64,000 bases of DNA from Tethya wilhelma (GCA_964030475.1 CAXIPT010000009.1:647380-711379); one strand, 5' to 3'. Shown: positions 1 through 10,153, counted from the stretch's first letter. Program-made: numbers and translations. Notes: generated by a model not told the origin, from the letters alone.

Positions 1-90
1 TGTGAGAGGGGAAATTTTTTCTCAAATTCCTGGGAATGTTTGGGAAATGCTTATAAATAGATCAATAATTCGTTCACAATAAACTCTTAC

Positions 91-669
91 GTCATCTTCT
101 TCCATTGCATTGGAGTCTTCATCATCACTGTCCTGTTGCTTCAGGTCAGAAGAGCTACTGTCCTGTAGGACAATCTCAATATCAATAGATTTATAGGACA
201 TTGTATTTCATACACATTAATGTACTTTGTATCCTGATGGGAGGGGAGGACCAATGACATCATCATCACTATCATCACCACCCTCACGCCCTCCCTCCTC
301 CTCTCCACCACTCACACAATCACGATTGCTACCAGTATCCAACGAAGCTGAAATACCATCAGAGCTGTCAGGCTGCTGTTTAGCTGTAGAATAAGTAAGT
401 TTGATTCAGTCAGCATTACAGAACTTGTGTTGAGATCTTCTTCCTTACCTGTCACACTCTGTGAGTAAGCTTTAGCTGTTCTTCTGGTCTCCTCAAAAAT
501 CTTGTCAAGGTCAAATTTCATGGCTGACTTCTTGCCTGTGGGCAACACAAGTTTCATTCTCGTAAATCAGTGGGTGTTAAAAGAAAAGATAAGGAGTTGA
601 TCTTTGTGTCTTACCAAAGCCAGAGAACCCCATGACAGCCTGTAGATCGTTTATACTGTCTTCACTCAT
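91..669 (-). CDS. WDR70: WDR70-like WD-repeat protein, 5' exons only (3' end outside window)
   Basis: Four exons fit GT-AG rules and keep one frame: 669-615, 535-449, 383-226 and 162-91 (minus strand). The protein starts MSEDSINDLQAVMGFSGFGKK and continues with FDLDKIFEETRRTAK, the signature N-terminus of WDR70 (gastrulation-defective homologue: MGFTGFGKKARTFDLEAMFEQTRRTA in vertebrates). Exon 3 contains DDSDDDVIGPPLPSG, matching the acidic DDELIGPPLP stretch that precedes the WD repeats, and exon 4 is another acidic Ser/Asp/Glu segment. The WD40 propeller must lie left of the window. Family members are nuclear and linked to DNA-damage chromatin responses. The gene diverges from the first kinase-Kelch gene, with about 470 bp between the start codons. 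The end of exon 3 is the least certain junction. Confidence 0.85.
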
Positions 670-1139
670 CTCTAACAGCAGTAGACAAGGTGCAAAGTTT
701 AGGGAAAGGTCGACAAGTTTATATGCGCTAACTTATCAGCGGACATGCAGTAATGAATATCCTTAGTGTGCAGAATTATGGAATGTTGAACATCAATAAC
801 TTTATGGTGGTGTGTAGTTTCAAAAAAAAAAGAGAGAAGACAATAATGAAATCTATCTCTGCCAATTCTTGGTGTGTGTGATTCATCTTAGCTTGGCCAA
901 TGCATCTAGCTGAGAAACAATGTAAGTATTCATTGTTTGATTGTTTTGTTTCTTTGCCTGTATTATTTCTTGAAGATCATGTTACAATTCATCACATGAT
1001 AATAGTATGAATGCCCAATGAATTAACATTAATAATTATAATATTATTATTGTTATAAATGCATGTGAATATAAGTAAATAACCAGTTACACCCCTTTTG
1101 CAGATTATGGGTGAGGTGACGAGAAAATAAAGCAGAAAA
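670..1139. promoter_or_regulatory. Intergenic region between divergent WDR70 and kinase-Kelch A
   Basis: This AT-rich spacer separates two start codons that point away from each other, so it must hold both promoters. I see no TATA box or other motif I would stand behind. The right end (1103-1139) is the kinase leader. A decayed copy of the WDR70 side of this spacer precedes the next kinase gene (about 4260-4397). Confidence 0.4.
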
Positions 1140-3701
1140 ATGGCTCAGCATTCTTTTCGTTACAGAAGCTTCACCATTCAAAAAGACCAGACTTTTGGTC
1201 ATGGTTCCTATGGAGCTGTCTACAAGGCTAAATGTGACCAGCTAACATGTGCTGCTAAGGTTCTACATCCCACCATTGTGGACTCCTATGACCCTGGATC
1301 TGAGAAGGTTCTGCAGAGATTTCAGCAAGAGTGTGACTTTCTCAACCAAATACGTCATCCTCATATAGTGCAATATTTAGGAGTGTGTACAGACCCTGAT
1401 TCCAACCTACCAGTACTCTTGATGGAACTTTTGGACAGCAGTTTGACCAAAATGCTTGAAAGTTCCCCACAACCGATCTCCTACCACATTCAGGTGGATC
1501 TCTGCCACCATATAGCATTAGCTATTGCTTACCTTCATTCAAATGGAATCAGTCATCGTGACTTGTCTGGAAACAATGTGCTGGTTGTTGCTGGAAGAAG
1601 AGCCAAAGTGACTGATTTTGGGATGTCAAGAATTGTTGGTACTCAGCGCCACTTAACACCACTTACCCTGTGTCCAGGGACCATGGGTTATATGTCTCCA
1701 GAGTCACTCATAGAGCCACCACGATACACTGAGAAGCTGGACGTATTCTCACAAGGAGTGATAATGATCCAGGTGTGTACACGACAATTTCCTGACCCTG
1801 GACCAGCCATTAAACAAGTCGAAGATTCTCGATTTCCCTTAGGAGTGATACAAGTCCCAGTGTCCGAGAGTGAACGTAGAAAGAATCACATTGATTTGAT
1901 TGATCCAACCCACCCTCTGCTTTCCATTGTTCTGGCTTGTCTGGAGTACAGAGAGAAAGACAGACCTTCTGCTGAAGAGCTCTGTCAGAGGCTAGCTAAT
2001 TTAAAGGAGAACCAGAAGTACATTGAGAGCAGTCAAAACACAACTCCAGCTACTCCTGAAGTGAATGAAACACTACAACAAGAACGAGATGAACTAGCCA
2101 GACAAGTTGAAGAGAAGAGTCATCAGCTTGAAGCCAAAGATCAGCAAATAGCAAGAAAAGATGAAGAACTAGCTGCAAAGAATGAGGAACTGACTCTACA
2201 GAGTCAGCAAATAGCAGCCAAAGATCAGGAATTGGCAAAGAAAGACCAAAAAATTACTGTGAAAATTGAAGAGTTAAGTACCGAAGATCACACAAAGGAT
2301 GATGAAATCCAAAGACTTGGAATGCAACTCCAGGAACTGAATCAGAGATTGGTAGACAATGAACAAGTCACAGGACAATCCCAAGAGGTCAATAAACAAC
2401 TGCAACAACAAAACCAAGATCTTCACCAACAGAACAAAGATTTTAAACAAGCTATCCAAGATCTTCAGATACAAAACCATGATATGTACCTACAGATACA
2501 AGATCTTCAAAAACAGAAACAGAATCTTCAAAAACAAAACCAGAATCTTCAAAATCAGAACCAAGAACTCCAGGATCTTTTAAAACCGCAGGACCTTGAA
2601 CTTTATCAAAATCTTCCACCACCCCAACCACAGACCAATGAACTTCCACAACTGAAACTGCAGAACCAAGATCTTCAAGGACAGAACCAAGATCTTCAAG
2701 GACAGAACCGAGATCTTCAACAACAGATTCAAGATCTTCAGATAACAGTAGGGACTCTCCGAAGACAGCTTAAAGCAGTGTCAGAATCATCAGCCAAAAA
2801 TGATGCATTCCAATGGAAGGATGGAGGAGAGGCGCCATTCTCTGACAGCAGAGAATCATCAGTAATGGTCGGCAATGTGGCTTATTTCTGTTCAGATAGG
2901 ATCGTGTACTCGTACGATTCATCTTCAGGAAAATGGAACACTCTACCTGAGTGTCCACAGGAGTGGGGTAGTCTAGCCATTATAAAGGGACTCCTCACAA
3001 TGGTTGGTGGGAAAATAAGTGATTCTATTTCTACAAACAAACTTGTTTCCCTCACAGATCGTGGTAAGTGGGTGGAGCAGTTCCCACCCATGCCTACAGG
3101 TCGTAGAGCCACTACAGCCACCACATATCAAAATCGTCTCATAATTGCTGGAGGTTCATTAACAGGCTGGGTTAAAGATTACATGAATACAGTCGAAGTA
3201 CTCAACACTCGTACTCTTGTCTGGTCCACAGCTGACAGCCTCCCTCATCCATTTGCATTTGGATCAGCCACCATTGTTAGTGACCGCCTCTACATGCTGG
3301 GAGGGAGTGACAGAAATGGTCAATGTAGATCAGTTTTTTCTTGCTCACTACCAGAACTACTGCAGTCGTGTCAAACATTAACAGCTTTACAAGTGTGGCA
3401 GCGTGATGCTGATGTTCCAGTGTATGAATCCACATGTACAACAGTCCATGGACAGTTAGTATCAGTTGGTGGAAGAGATGAAAGCAATAAAGTAACATCA
3501 GCAGTTTACAAGTACAACCCAAACACCAAATCTTGGAGTATCATTAGTCACATGCCAACTGCTAGATGTCAGTGCTATGTAGCTGCTGTACAGAACACTA
3601 ATCGATTGATGGTGATTGGTGGAAGTGGAGACAAGTATTATACAGCTTGTATTGCGATAGCTGAATATCAGGAACTGCATGTATACATGACATTGCACTG
3701 A
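1140..3701 (+). CDS. Kinase / coiled-coil / Kelch protein A (TKL-type kinase)
   Basis: One uninterrupted 853-codon frame. Residues about 11-290 form a protein kinase domain with a complete motif set: glycine loop GHGSYG (20-25), lysine K40, alpha-C glutamate E64, HRD at 139-141, N146, DFG at 159-161, and SPE in place of APE. The residue before HRD is Ser here and Ile in the paralogues. Residues about 310-560 are a long Gln/Glu-rich coiled coil containing degenerate repeats of QNQDLQ. Residues about 570-853 are Kelch-type beta-propeller repeats (for example LTMVGG, RLIIAGGS, RLYMLGGSDR, LVSVGGRDE). There is no signal peptide or membrane segment, so it is probably a cytoplasmic kinase whose propeller binds substrates or partners (inference). 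It shares close sequence with copies at 4398 and 33183. The last 15 or so residues differ from copy B, suggesting a C-terminal frameshift. Confidence 0.9.
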   Translation: MAQHSFRYRSFTIQKDQTFGHGSYGAVYKAKCDQLTCAAKVLHPTIVDSYDPGSEKVLQRFQQECDFLNQIRHPHIVQYLGVCTDPDSNLPVLLMELLDSSLTKMLESSPQPISYHIQVDLCHHIALAIAYLHSNGISHRDLSGNNVLVVAGRRAKVTDFGMSRIVGTQRHLTPLTLCPGTMGYMSPESLIEPPRYTEKLDVFSQGVIMIQVCTRQFPDPGPAIKQVEDSRFPLGVIQVPVSESERRKNHIDLIDPTHPLLSIVLACLEYREKDRPSAEELCQRLANLKENQKYIESSQNTTPATPEVNETLQQERDELARQVEEKSHQLEAKDQQIARKDEELAAKNEELTLQSQQIAAKDQELAKKDQKITVKIEELSTEDHTKDDEIQRLGMQLQELNQRLVDNEQVTGQSQEVNKQLQQQNQDLHQQNKDFKQAIQDLQIQNHDMYLQIQDLQKQKQNLQKQNQNLQNQNQELQDLLKPQDLELYQNLPPPQPQTNELPQLKLQNQDLQGQNQDLQGQNRDLQQQIQDLQITVGTLRRQLKAVSESSAKNDAFQWKDGGEAPFSDSRESSVMVGNVAYFCSDRIVYSYDSSSGKWNTLPECPQEWGSLAIIKGLLTMVGGKISDSISTNKLVSLTDRGKWVEQFPPMPTGRRATTATTYQNRLIIAGGSLTGWVKDYMNTVEVLNTRTLVWSTADSLPHPFAFGSATIVSDRLYMLGGSDRNGQCRSVFSCSLPELLQSCQTLTALQVWQRDADVPVYESTCTTVHGQLVSVGGRDESNKVTSAVYKYNPNTKSWSIISHMPTARCQCYVAAVQNTNRLMVIGGSGDKYYTACIAIAEYQELHVYMTLH

Positions 3702-3779
3702 TAGAATATTGTGTTCATATTAGTAACTGCTATTAATTTTGTTTATTTGTTTTTTGTTTGTTTTTCTTTTTAGAGGTGT

Positions 3780-4340
3780 CTTATCTCCTCTGACAAACTA
3801 GGCTTATAACAGACATCTCTTCCTACAATGACCTAGCTATGGACTCTCTGGGACTAACATCACTTCTGGAACTACCGTCCAGGAGGGACAATCTCATAAT
3901 AATAATATATTATGATATATAAAATTTCCAACAAATAACATATTTTGTATCCTAACTCATGGGAGAGAATTCGGAGGATCAATGACATCATCATCACTAT
4001 CATCACCACCTGGTACCCTCACACCCTCCACCCCTTCACCACTAACACCATCACAATTGCTAATTGTATCCAACAAAGCCAATTACCACTATCAGTAGTC
4101 TCGCAGGCCAGACCTCCAGAAAGGGGGTCTGGCCCGCGAGACTACACTATCAGGTGGTTGTCTGTGATTCTGTTACTATATATTTGGTTAGTGGAATCAG
4201 CAAATGGATCTAGAAATTTTTTTCATAATTTATGTCTTACCAAAATCAGAGAATTCCATGACAACCACTTGACTAGATGATCATTGTCTTCACTAATCTG
4301 TTGGTGGGAAGTGTTCATCAAGTGTTGTTGGTAAAAGACG
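3780..4340 (-). pseudogene. Decayed duplicate of the WDR70 5' region
   Basis: On the minus strand this stretch still aligns by eye to the WDR70 5' exons. Positions about 3945-4085 match exon 3 (ATGACATCATCATCACTATC is shared with 250-270, followed by the same Pro/Thr-rich reverse complement). About 4230-4300 matches exon 1, including a CTTACCAAA donor region. About 3860-3890 resembles the edge of exon 4. Indels and substitutions destroy the frame, and a 51-bp fold-back element is inserted at 4095-4145. It sits upstream of kinase-Kelch B exactly as real WDR70 sits upstream of kinase-Kelch A, so it is the passenger half of a tandem duplication. Confidence 0.75.
4095..4145. repeat. Short fold-back (MITE-like) element
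   Basis: Two near-perfect 20-bp inverted arms, GTAGTCTCGCAGGCCAGACC and GGTCTGGCCCGCGAGACTAC, are separated by about 11 bp. It interrupts the WDR70 remnant and has no counterpart in the true WDR70 gene, so it looks like an insertion. It resembles, but is not identical to, the TAGCCTxGT...CCAGGC fold-backs elsewhere in the window. Confidence 0.75.
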
Positions 4341-4397
4341 ACAAACTTACATGGGCAAATCTGTCCATCAGCTGATCAGTCATGTGAGAGATCAATT

Positions 4398-6560
4398 ATG
4401 GCTCAGCACTCTTTTCGTTACAGAAGCTTCACCATTCTAAAAGACCAGACTCTTGGTCATGGTTCCTATGGAGCTGTCTACAAGGCTAAATGTGACCAGC
4501 TAACGTGTGCTGCTAAAGTTCTACATCCCACCATTGTGGACTCCTATGACCCTGGATCTGAGAGAATTCTACAAAGGTTTCAACAAGAATGTGACTTTCT
4601 CAACCAAATACGCCATCCCCACATAGTGCAATATCTTGGAGTGTGTAGGGACCCTGATTCCAACCTACCAGCACTCTTGATGGAACTGCTAGACGGTAGT
4701 TTGACCAAAATGCTCGAACATTCCCCACACCCGATCTCCTACCACATTCAGGTAGACCTCTGCCACCACATAGCACTAGCCATTGCCTATCTCCACTCCA
4801 ATGGCATCATTCATCGTGACCTGTCTGGAAACAACGTGCTGGTTATCGCTGGAAGAAGAGCCAAAGTGACTGATTTTGGAATGTCAAGAATCATTGGTAC
4901 TCAGCGCCACTTAACACCACTTACCCTGTGTCCAGGGACACTGGGCTACATGTCTCCAGAGTCACTCATAGAGCCACCCCGATACACTGAGAAGCTAGAC
5001 GTATTCTCACAAGGTGTGATAATGATCCAGGTGTGTACACGACAGTTTCCTGACCCTGGACCAGCCATGAAACATGTGGAACACTCAATGTCTCCAACAG
5101 GTACAGTACAAGTACCAGTCCTTGAGCCAGAACGTAGAAAAAATCACATTGATTTGATCGATCCGACCCACCCTCTGCTTCCCAATGCTCTGGCTTGTCT
5201 GGAGTACAGAGAGAGAGACAGACCTTCAGCTGAAGAGCTCTGTCAGAGGCTAGCTGATCTAAAGGAGAACCAGGAGTACATTGAGAGCTGTCAAAACACA
5301 ACTCCTGAAGTGAATGAAACACTACAACAAGAACGAGATGAACTAGCCAGACAAGTTGAAGAGAAGAGTTGTCAGCTTGAAGCCAAAGATCAGCTAATAG
5401 CAAGAAAAGATGAAGAGCTAGCTGCAAAAGATCGTACAAATATTCAACAGATAAGATCAAAGGATCGAGAAATTGAAAGACTTGGGATTCAACTCCAGAA
5501 ACTGAATCAGAGACTAGTAGACAACAAGCAAATCACGGCACAGTTCCAAGAGACCAACCAGCAATTGCAACGACAGAACCAAGATCTTCACCAGCAAGTG
5601 GAGGCTTTACAAGGGAGGCTGAAAATGGTGCCAGAACCACCTAAAGATATTGTGTTGAAATGGAGAGGTGTACGAAAGGCACCATTTAAAAGTATAAGAG
5701 GATCATCAGTAGTGGTGGGCAATGTGGCTTATTTCTCTTTACAAGGGAAAACGTACTCATACAACTCATTTTCAGGAAATTGGAACTCTCTACGTGAGTG
5801 TCCACAGATGTGGGGCAATCTAGCCATTATAAGGGGACTCCTCACAATGGTTGGTGGGCATACAGCTAATTACATAACTACAAACAAACTTGTTTCCCTC
5901 ACAGATCATCGTAAGTGGGTGGAGCAGTTCCCACCCATGCCTACAGGTCGTACTGGCACTACAGCCACCACATATCAGAATCATCTCATTGTTGCTGGAG
6001 GATCATCAACACATTCAATGAGAAATAACATGGACGCAGTCGAAGTGCTCAATACAGACACCCTTGTCTGGTCCACAGCCGCCAGCCTTCCTCATCCATT
6101 TGGATATGGATCAGTAACCATTGTTAGTGACCGCCTCTACATGCTGGGAGGGAATGACAGAAATGGTCACTGTCGATCAGTTTTTTCATGCTCACTACCA
6201 GAACTGCTGCAGTCGTGCCAACCACATTCAATATTATCTCGATTTAAACGATCAAAATTGGAAACCATAAAAGTATGGCAGCATGATGCTGATGTTCCAG
6301 TATATGAGTCCACATGTGCAACAGTCCATGGACAGTTAGTATCTGTTGGTGGAAGAGATGAAAGGAATAAAGTAACATCAGCAGTTTACAAATACAACCC
6401 AAACACCCAGTCTTGGAGTATCATTAGTCACATGCTAACTGCTAGATATCGGTGTTACGTAGCTGTTGTAGAGAACACCAATCAACTGATAGTCATTGGT
6501 GAAGATGGCAGCGGCACTGCATTTTCTTCTACTGATTATACTGAGATAGCAGACTACTAA
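4398..6560 (+). CDS. Kinase / coiled-coil / Kelch protein B
   Basis: A single-exon 720-codon gene paralogous to copy A. The kinase motifs are intact: GHGSYG glycine loop, AAK lysine, IHRDLSGNN catalytic loop, VTDFG and GYMSPES. The coiled coil is about 120 residues, much shorter than in A because the QNQDLQ repeat expansion is absent. The Kelch repeats follow (LTMVGGH, HLIVAGGSS, RLYMLGGNDR, LVSVGGRDE, QLIVIGEDG). It ends in SSTDYTEIADY. No introns are visible, unlike the surrounding conserved genes. The start is the ATG shared with A (MAQHSFRYRSFTI). The leader lies directly against the WDR70 remnant, so its promoter may derive from the duplicated divergent spacer. Confidence 0.9.
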   Translation: MAQHSFRYRSFTILKDQTLGHGSYGAVYKAKCDQLTCAAKVLHPTIVDSYDPGSERILQRFQQECDFLNQIRHPHIVQYLGVCRDPDSNLPALLMELLDGSLTKMLEHSPHPISYHIQVDLCHHIALAIAYLHSNGIIHRDLSGNNVLVIAGRRAKVTDFGMSRIIGTQRHLTPLTLCPGTLGYMSPESLIEPPRYTEKLDVFSQGVIMIQVCTRQFPDPGPAMKHVEHSMSPTGTVQVPVLEPERRKNHIDLIDPTHPLLPNALACLEYRERDRPSAEELCQRLADLKENQEYIESCQNTTPEVNETLQQERDELARQVEEKSCQLEAKDQLIARKDEELAAKDRTNIQQIRSKDREIERLGIQLQKLNQRLVDNKQITAQFQETNQQLQRQNQDLHQQVEALQGRLKMVPEPPKDIVLKWRGVRKAPFKSIRGSSVVVGNVAYFSLQGKTYSYNSFSGNWNSLRECPQMWGNLAIIRGLLTMVGGHTANYITTNKLVSLTDHRKWVEQFPPMPTGRTGTTATTYQNHLIVAGGSSTHSMRNNMDAVEVLNTDTLVWSTAASLPHPFGYGSVTIVSDRLYMLGGNDRNGHCRSVFSCSLPELLQSCQPHSILSRFKRSKLETIKVWQHDADVPVYESTCATVHGQLVSVGGRDERNKVTSAVYKYNPNTQSWSIISHMLTARYRCYVAVVENTNQLIVIGEDGSGTAFSSTDYTEIADY

Positions 6561-6764
6561 GAATATAGTGGGGTTGAATATCATAGTCTTTTTCTATCCC
6601 AAGATTTATATAGTTATAGGTGCACGTATAATAATATTATTATTATTACATTCTGGATTAATTCTTTACAGCTCATTGTACTATATATTTTCCCAACAGT
6701 GAGTATACAATATTACTATAGCTAACGTATACAACAATGTCATTGTATACAACAATGTTATTTA

Positions 6765-7016
6765 TCATGGACAGTTAGTATCAGTTGATGGAAGAGATGA
6801 AAGTAATATTATACGGTAACATCAGCAGTTTACAAGTATGACCCTAACACCAAATCTTGGAGTATCATTAATCACATGCCAACTGCTAGATGTCAGTGCT
6901 GTGTAGCTGTTGTAGAGAACACCAATCAACTTGATGGTGGTTGGTGGAAATCATGTCAGCAGGTTAATACCTTCTCCTAGTACTGATTGTATTGAGATAG
7001 TAGACTACTAGGAATG
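6765..7016 (+). pseudogene. Kelch C-terminal remnant of a further kinase-Kelch copy
   Basis: This segment matches the last 230 bp of copies A and B (VHGQLVSV...YKY...SWSII...MPTARC...NTNQL...IEIVDY when frames are joined mentally). It carries a small insertion near 6812 that shifts the frame, plus other breaks. No kinase or coiled-coil portion precedes it. It is therefore a truncated pseudogene left by local duplication or unequal exchange downstream of copy B. Confidence 0.75.
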
Positions 7017-7168
7017 AGTAATTTGTGTTTGTATTCTTTATTTTTTAATTATTGTTGTAAGGTTTTTGTTGTATTATAGGTGTAGTATATACATTAATTT
7101 TGTACTGTGGTCAATTGACTAGCCTCATACAGGCAGATTGAAAAATTCTGCCTTCAATTGGAATAAAG

Positions 7169-7241
7169 TAGCCTTGTTCCCAGGCTCCCCACCTACCTTT
7201 CCTTACATGTAAGGTAGGCGGGGAGCTTGGGAACGAGACTA
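7169..7241. repeat. Fold-back (MITE-like) element, TAGCCT family
   Basis: Left arm TAGCCTTGTTCCCAGGCTCC and right arm ending GGGAACGAGACTA pair over about 31 bp, with a central ACATGT turn. It is one of at least five elements in this window with the same outer ends. The rest of 7017-7541 holds no gene I can support. Confidence 0.8.
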
Positions 7242-7541
7242 GGAGTAAAGCACATTTTCCTGTATAATTTCTACAAGTCTAGCCAGGCTTTAAAACAATG
7301 TTGCAGTATTAGTGTTCCACATTGATCATGAGGGGATTGAGGCTGTATACTGTTCATTATCAACATTATTGGAGTAGGTTATGCGCATATGGTAGTCATT
7401 AATTTTTGTCTATAATTATGTCCACAGTCTGTCTATTTTTCCCATCAAAATATCTAAGGTAATGACGTTTTCTGAAATGATTAGGGTAAAAAACAACAAC
7501 AACAACAACAACAAAAACACATAGTCAATACTGCTTGGTTG

Positions 7542-8927
7542 CTAGGAAACAATACATTTATCTGATAAATCTGATGATAGGTGAATGGAAGAGCTTGAAT
7601 TTGAACGACTGCTGTCCCTAGTACAGGCCACAGCCACATCGGAGTCGAGCCGAGGGTAAGAGTCAAGCTCAAGAAGATGAGGTACTTTCTTGAAAACCCT
7701 GTAGAAGAAACCAGCATTCGCCATACACTTTATCCATCACATGATCAGGGTGAGAATATTCATTCACTCTTTCATGCAATGTTTGACTTACTTGTGTCTA
7801 TAGTCTTTGCTAAACTCCACTATGTTTCCTTTCAAGACCAATGATTTAAGAGAAGGGTACTTTGAAGTGAGAGAGGATAAACCAGACAAAGATGCAATAG
7901 AGTTGTTAGCCAGAGAGAGATATTCTAGTTTGGGTGCTTTAGGAAGTTTCTTGAAAGAAGAGAAGCTGTTTCTGGAGAGGTTGAGATGTGTGCAAGAAGG
8001 TAAGGTAAGCTTGGTGAGATCTGAGAGTGAGTTGTCTGCCAGCTGTAAGTGTGTGCAGCTGACGAGTCTCTTTAGGCAACGAAGAAGATCTGAAGTTTGA
8101 TAAGAATCCCCTAAATCTTGATAAGAGAGGTTCACCGACTGTAAGAGAAAGAAGAGGTACCAGTTATAATGTAACTTTCTTGCCAAAGAATATGTTAAGA
8201 TGGATTTCTTGCAACAAGTGTCGAGCTAAGGCACTCACCTTTGTATTCTCCCAGTCTTCCATGCTGTTTCTATGGTCCATCCAACCTGATCTTCGTTTTA
8301 AGAACATTATTGAATGTGCCTCAAATGCTGAAGTCACATTTCTCGGCCCTTCTCTGACACGTGGCGAATGTAGCATGCTCCCTCGTAAGTCACAGCTGTC
8401 ACCTTCTAACTCGTGCCACCTGCTAAACTGGTACTTCCAGGATGGCAGCTGGTGAGGAGACTGTGTGTGTGTGCGAGAGAGAGATCAAGAGAGAAAACAG
8501 GAAGGCTGGCATTAATTAGAATCAAGTGAGGAAGCTGCTCAGTAAGTGATAATCATGACAGTGCAACTGTTAAACAAACTGGATGCAATTTATCATGCTG
8601 TCAAGTTAATCTCCAGGACTATTGCCTTGTGACACATGCACACTGAGCTGAGCAGCTGCCTGGCAGGTATGGTTCAGTGGAAAAGAACTTAGTCCTTCCC
8701 TAAATCCAATTCAGAGGGCCTTTAAAAGTTTCCCAGAGTTTGTTGGTATGCAATTCTACCTTTGTGGCTCTAAGGTAAACTGTACTCCTGCTACAGCTGG
8801 TGCTGTTCAATCCAGGCACAGCTGCTGCCACACTGAGTGTAGGAGGAGCTGCTGGAGTGAGTCGAATGTCAGTACTATTTCTCAAATCATCACGATCAGT
8901 CATTTGCATTGCCTCCTCTCTCAGTTT
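7542..8927 (-). CDS. Leucine-rich-repeat protein, 3' exons
   Basis: Four exons join in phase: 8927-8760, 8460-8239, 8138-7792 and 7698-7542 (stop TAG). The third encodes consecutive LRRs (HLQLADNSLSDL, HLNLSRNSFSSF, YLSLANNSIASL, SLVLKGNIVEFS). The last begins DYRHKVFKKVPHLLELD, the typical cap after the final LRR, and ends in a Ser-rich tail. The upstream exons encode a Pro/Ala/Thr-rich segment and a Trp-containing segment (WKYQFSRWHELEGD) that I cannot place. Such LRR proteins are usually scaffold or ciliary proteins, but I do not recognise the orthologue. The 5' end is not resolved; transcription may start near 9.6 kb, divergent from the CYB5RL side. A (CT)(CA) tract forms the acceptor at 8461. 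Confidence 0.7.
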
Positions 8928-9689
8928 CTGCAAGCTAGGTACATAAAGTAACACACATGTGCACAAACACAATGTCATCAGCAATTTAAGATGAAAGATA
9001 TTTAATCACAAGAGATTTGACAATAGATTATAATCTCAGGTATCAAATCACTGATTCATTCAGAATCAGTGTTAGGGTGATCTAGCTGTTTCTACTGTAT
9101 AAAGCTGCTGTGAATGGGTTACCTTGAACATATACCATGGTCTGAGCCATTCTAATATAATGAAAACGTAAGAGTGGTGCTAATGAAGGTGCTAATAGGT
9201 GCAAGGCAGTTCAGTTCTTGTCACCTTGCCTAGCTATGTGAGAAGTGGTCCTAAATAATACAGCAAACATTTAGGCTGTCATCATCTTTACATTTCTTTA
9301 ACATCAAGTACCAAACAACACCTTTGTAGATGTTGAGTGTTAAACCATAACCGTTTAATATTATAATAATAGGTTTATTCATGACTCTAAGATAGATGAA
9401 AGATCATCATGCAGTTCTACAAAGTATAAAACGAATATGTTTGTCGGATCACTATGATGCACAAGGGAATAATCACATCAAAGAACATAATCTACCACTT
9501 CCACTCACTCTGGCAACATCCCTCCTTGTACTAGCGCTTCAGTCCTTCACCAGAAGCAGCTCAGCCCCTTCTATCTTTATTCCACAGCCAAGCAAACCGC
9601 ATAAATTTTACATAGCAATCGAGCCCCGCCCACTAAGTGCGATGAGCCACTCCCATCACGTAACGCTCCGCCCATTGTGGTAAAATAAC
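8928..9689. other. Unresolved 5' part of the LRR gene and probable divergent promoter
   Basis: No open frame here is convincing. A possible minus-strand exon (9150 to 9130, ATG then a CAAG/GTAACC donor) does not match the phase of the exon at 8927. The last 100 bp before 9690 is relatively GC-rich, with three GGGCGG-like or CCCGCCC boxes, and is the likely promoter for genes on both sides. Confidence 0.3.
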
Positions 9690-10070
9690 ATGGCTGAGAC
9701 AACTCGACAACATGAAATGATTGTTCAAAATGATGTTGCTGTAGAGGATATGGACTGTTCTACAAGCTGTCAAAACCCATCAGCACAACAAGAGCGAACA
9801 ACAGCTGACGAGAGTCACTACTTTGCCTCATTGGCGCACCCAACTGGTGCTGGCGGTGGAGAAAAGGAGCCTGTACCTCAGACAAACAAAAGCAGAAAGA
9901 GAGGAAGAGAAGAAGAAAGAGGAACAGCTGGTGTTTCTTCTCCAGGCGGTGTTGTCGAGAAGAGAGGCTGTGAAGAAGGGCTGTCATGGTGGACGTGCCT
10001 CATGCTGGGAATGGACCAGGAGAACACCCAGCAACAAGTAGTGAGAAGAGTCTACGACAACTACAGATAG
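9690..10070 (+). CDS. Unidentified 126-codon ORF or 5' exon upstream of CYB5RL
   Basis: An ATG in good context (AACATGGCT), just downstream of GC boxes, opens a 126-codon frame. It starts MAETTRQHEMIVQND and has a basic/acidic centre (KSRKRGREEERG). I recognise no domain. It could be a small separate gene, the first exon of CYB5RL (the phase and donor are not evident), or an upstream leader ORF. Only position and start context support it. Confidence 0.35.
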   Translation: MAETTRQHEMIVQNDVAVEDMDCSTSCQNPSAQQERTTADESHYFASLAHPTGAGGGEKEPVPQTNKSRKRGREEERGTAGVSSPGGVVEKRGCEEGLSWWTCLMLGMDQENTQQQVVRRVYDNYR

Positions 10071-10153
10071 TCAAGATCATCACACCACAGCTGTTGGCAC
10101 AAGAACAAGATCACATGCACCTAATAACTGTAGTATAAATATAGGTAAAGGTA

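Noticed and set aside
2050..2649. Antisense Leu/Val-rich frames opposite the kinase coiled coil
   Set aside because: They arise from the reverse complement of CAA/GAT-rich coiled-coil codons and have no independent support.
7535..7550. RFX X-box-like GTTGCTAGGAAAC as a ciliary promoter element
   Set aside because: It lies at the 3' end of the LRR gene and overlaps its stop codon, not a promoter; similar words occur by chance in AT-rich DNA.
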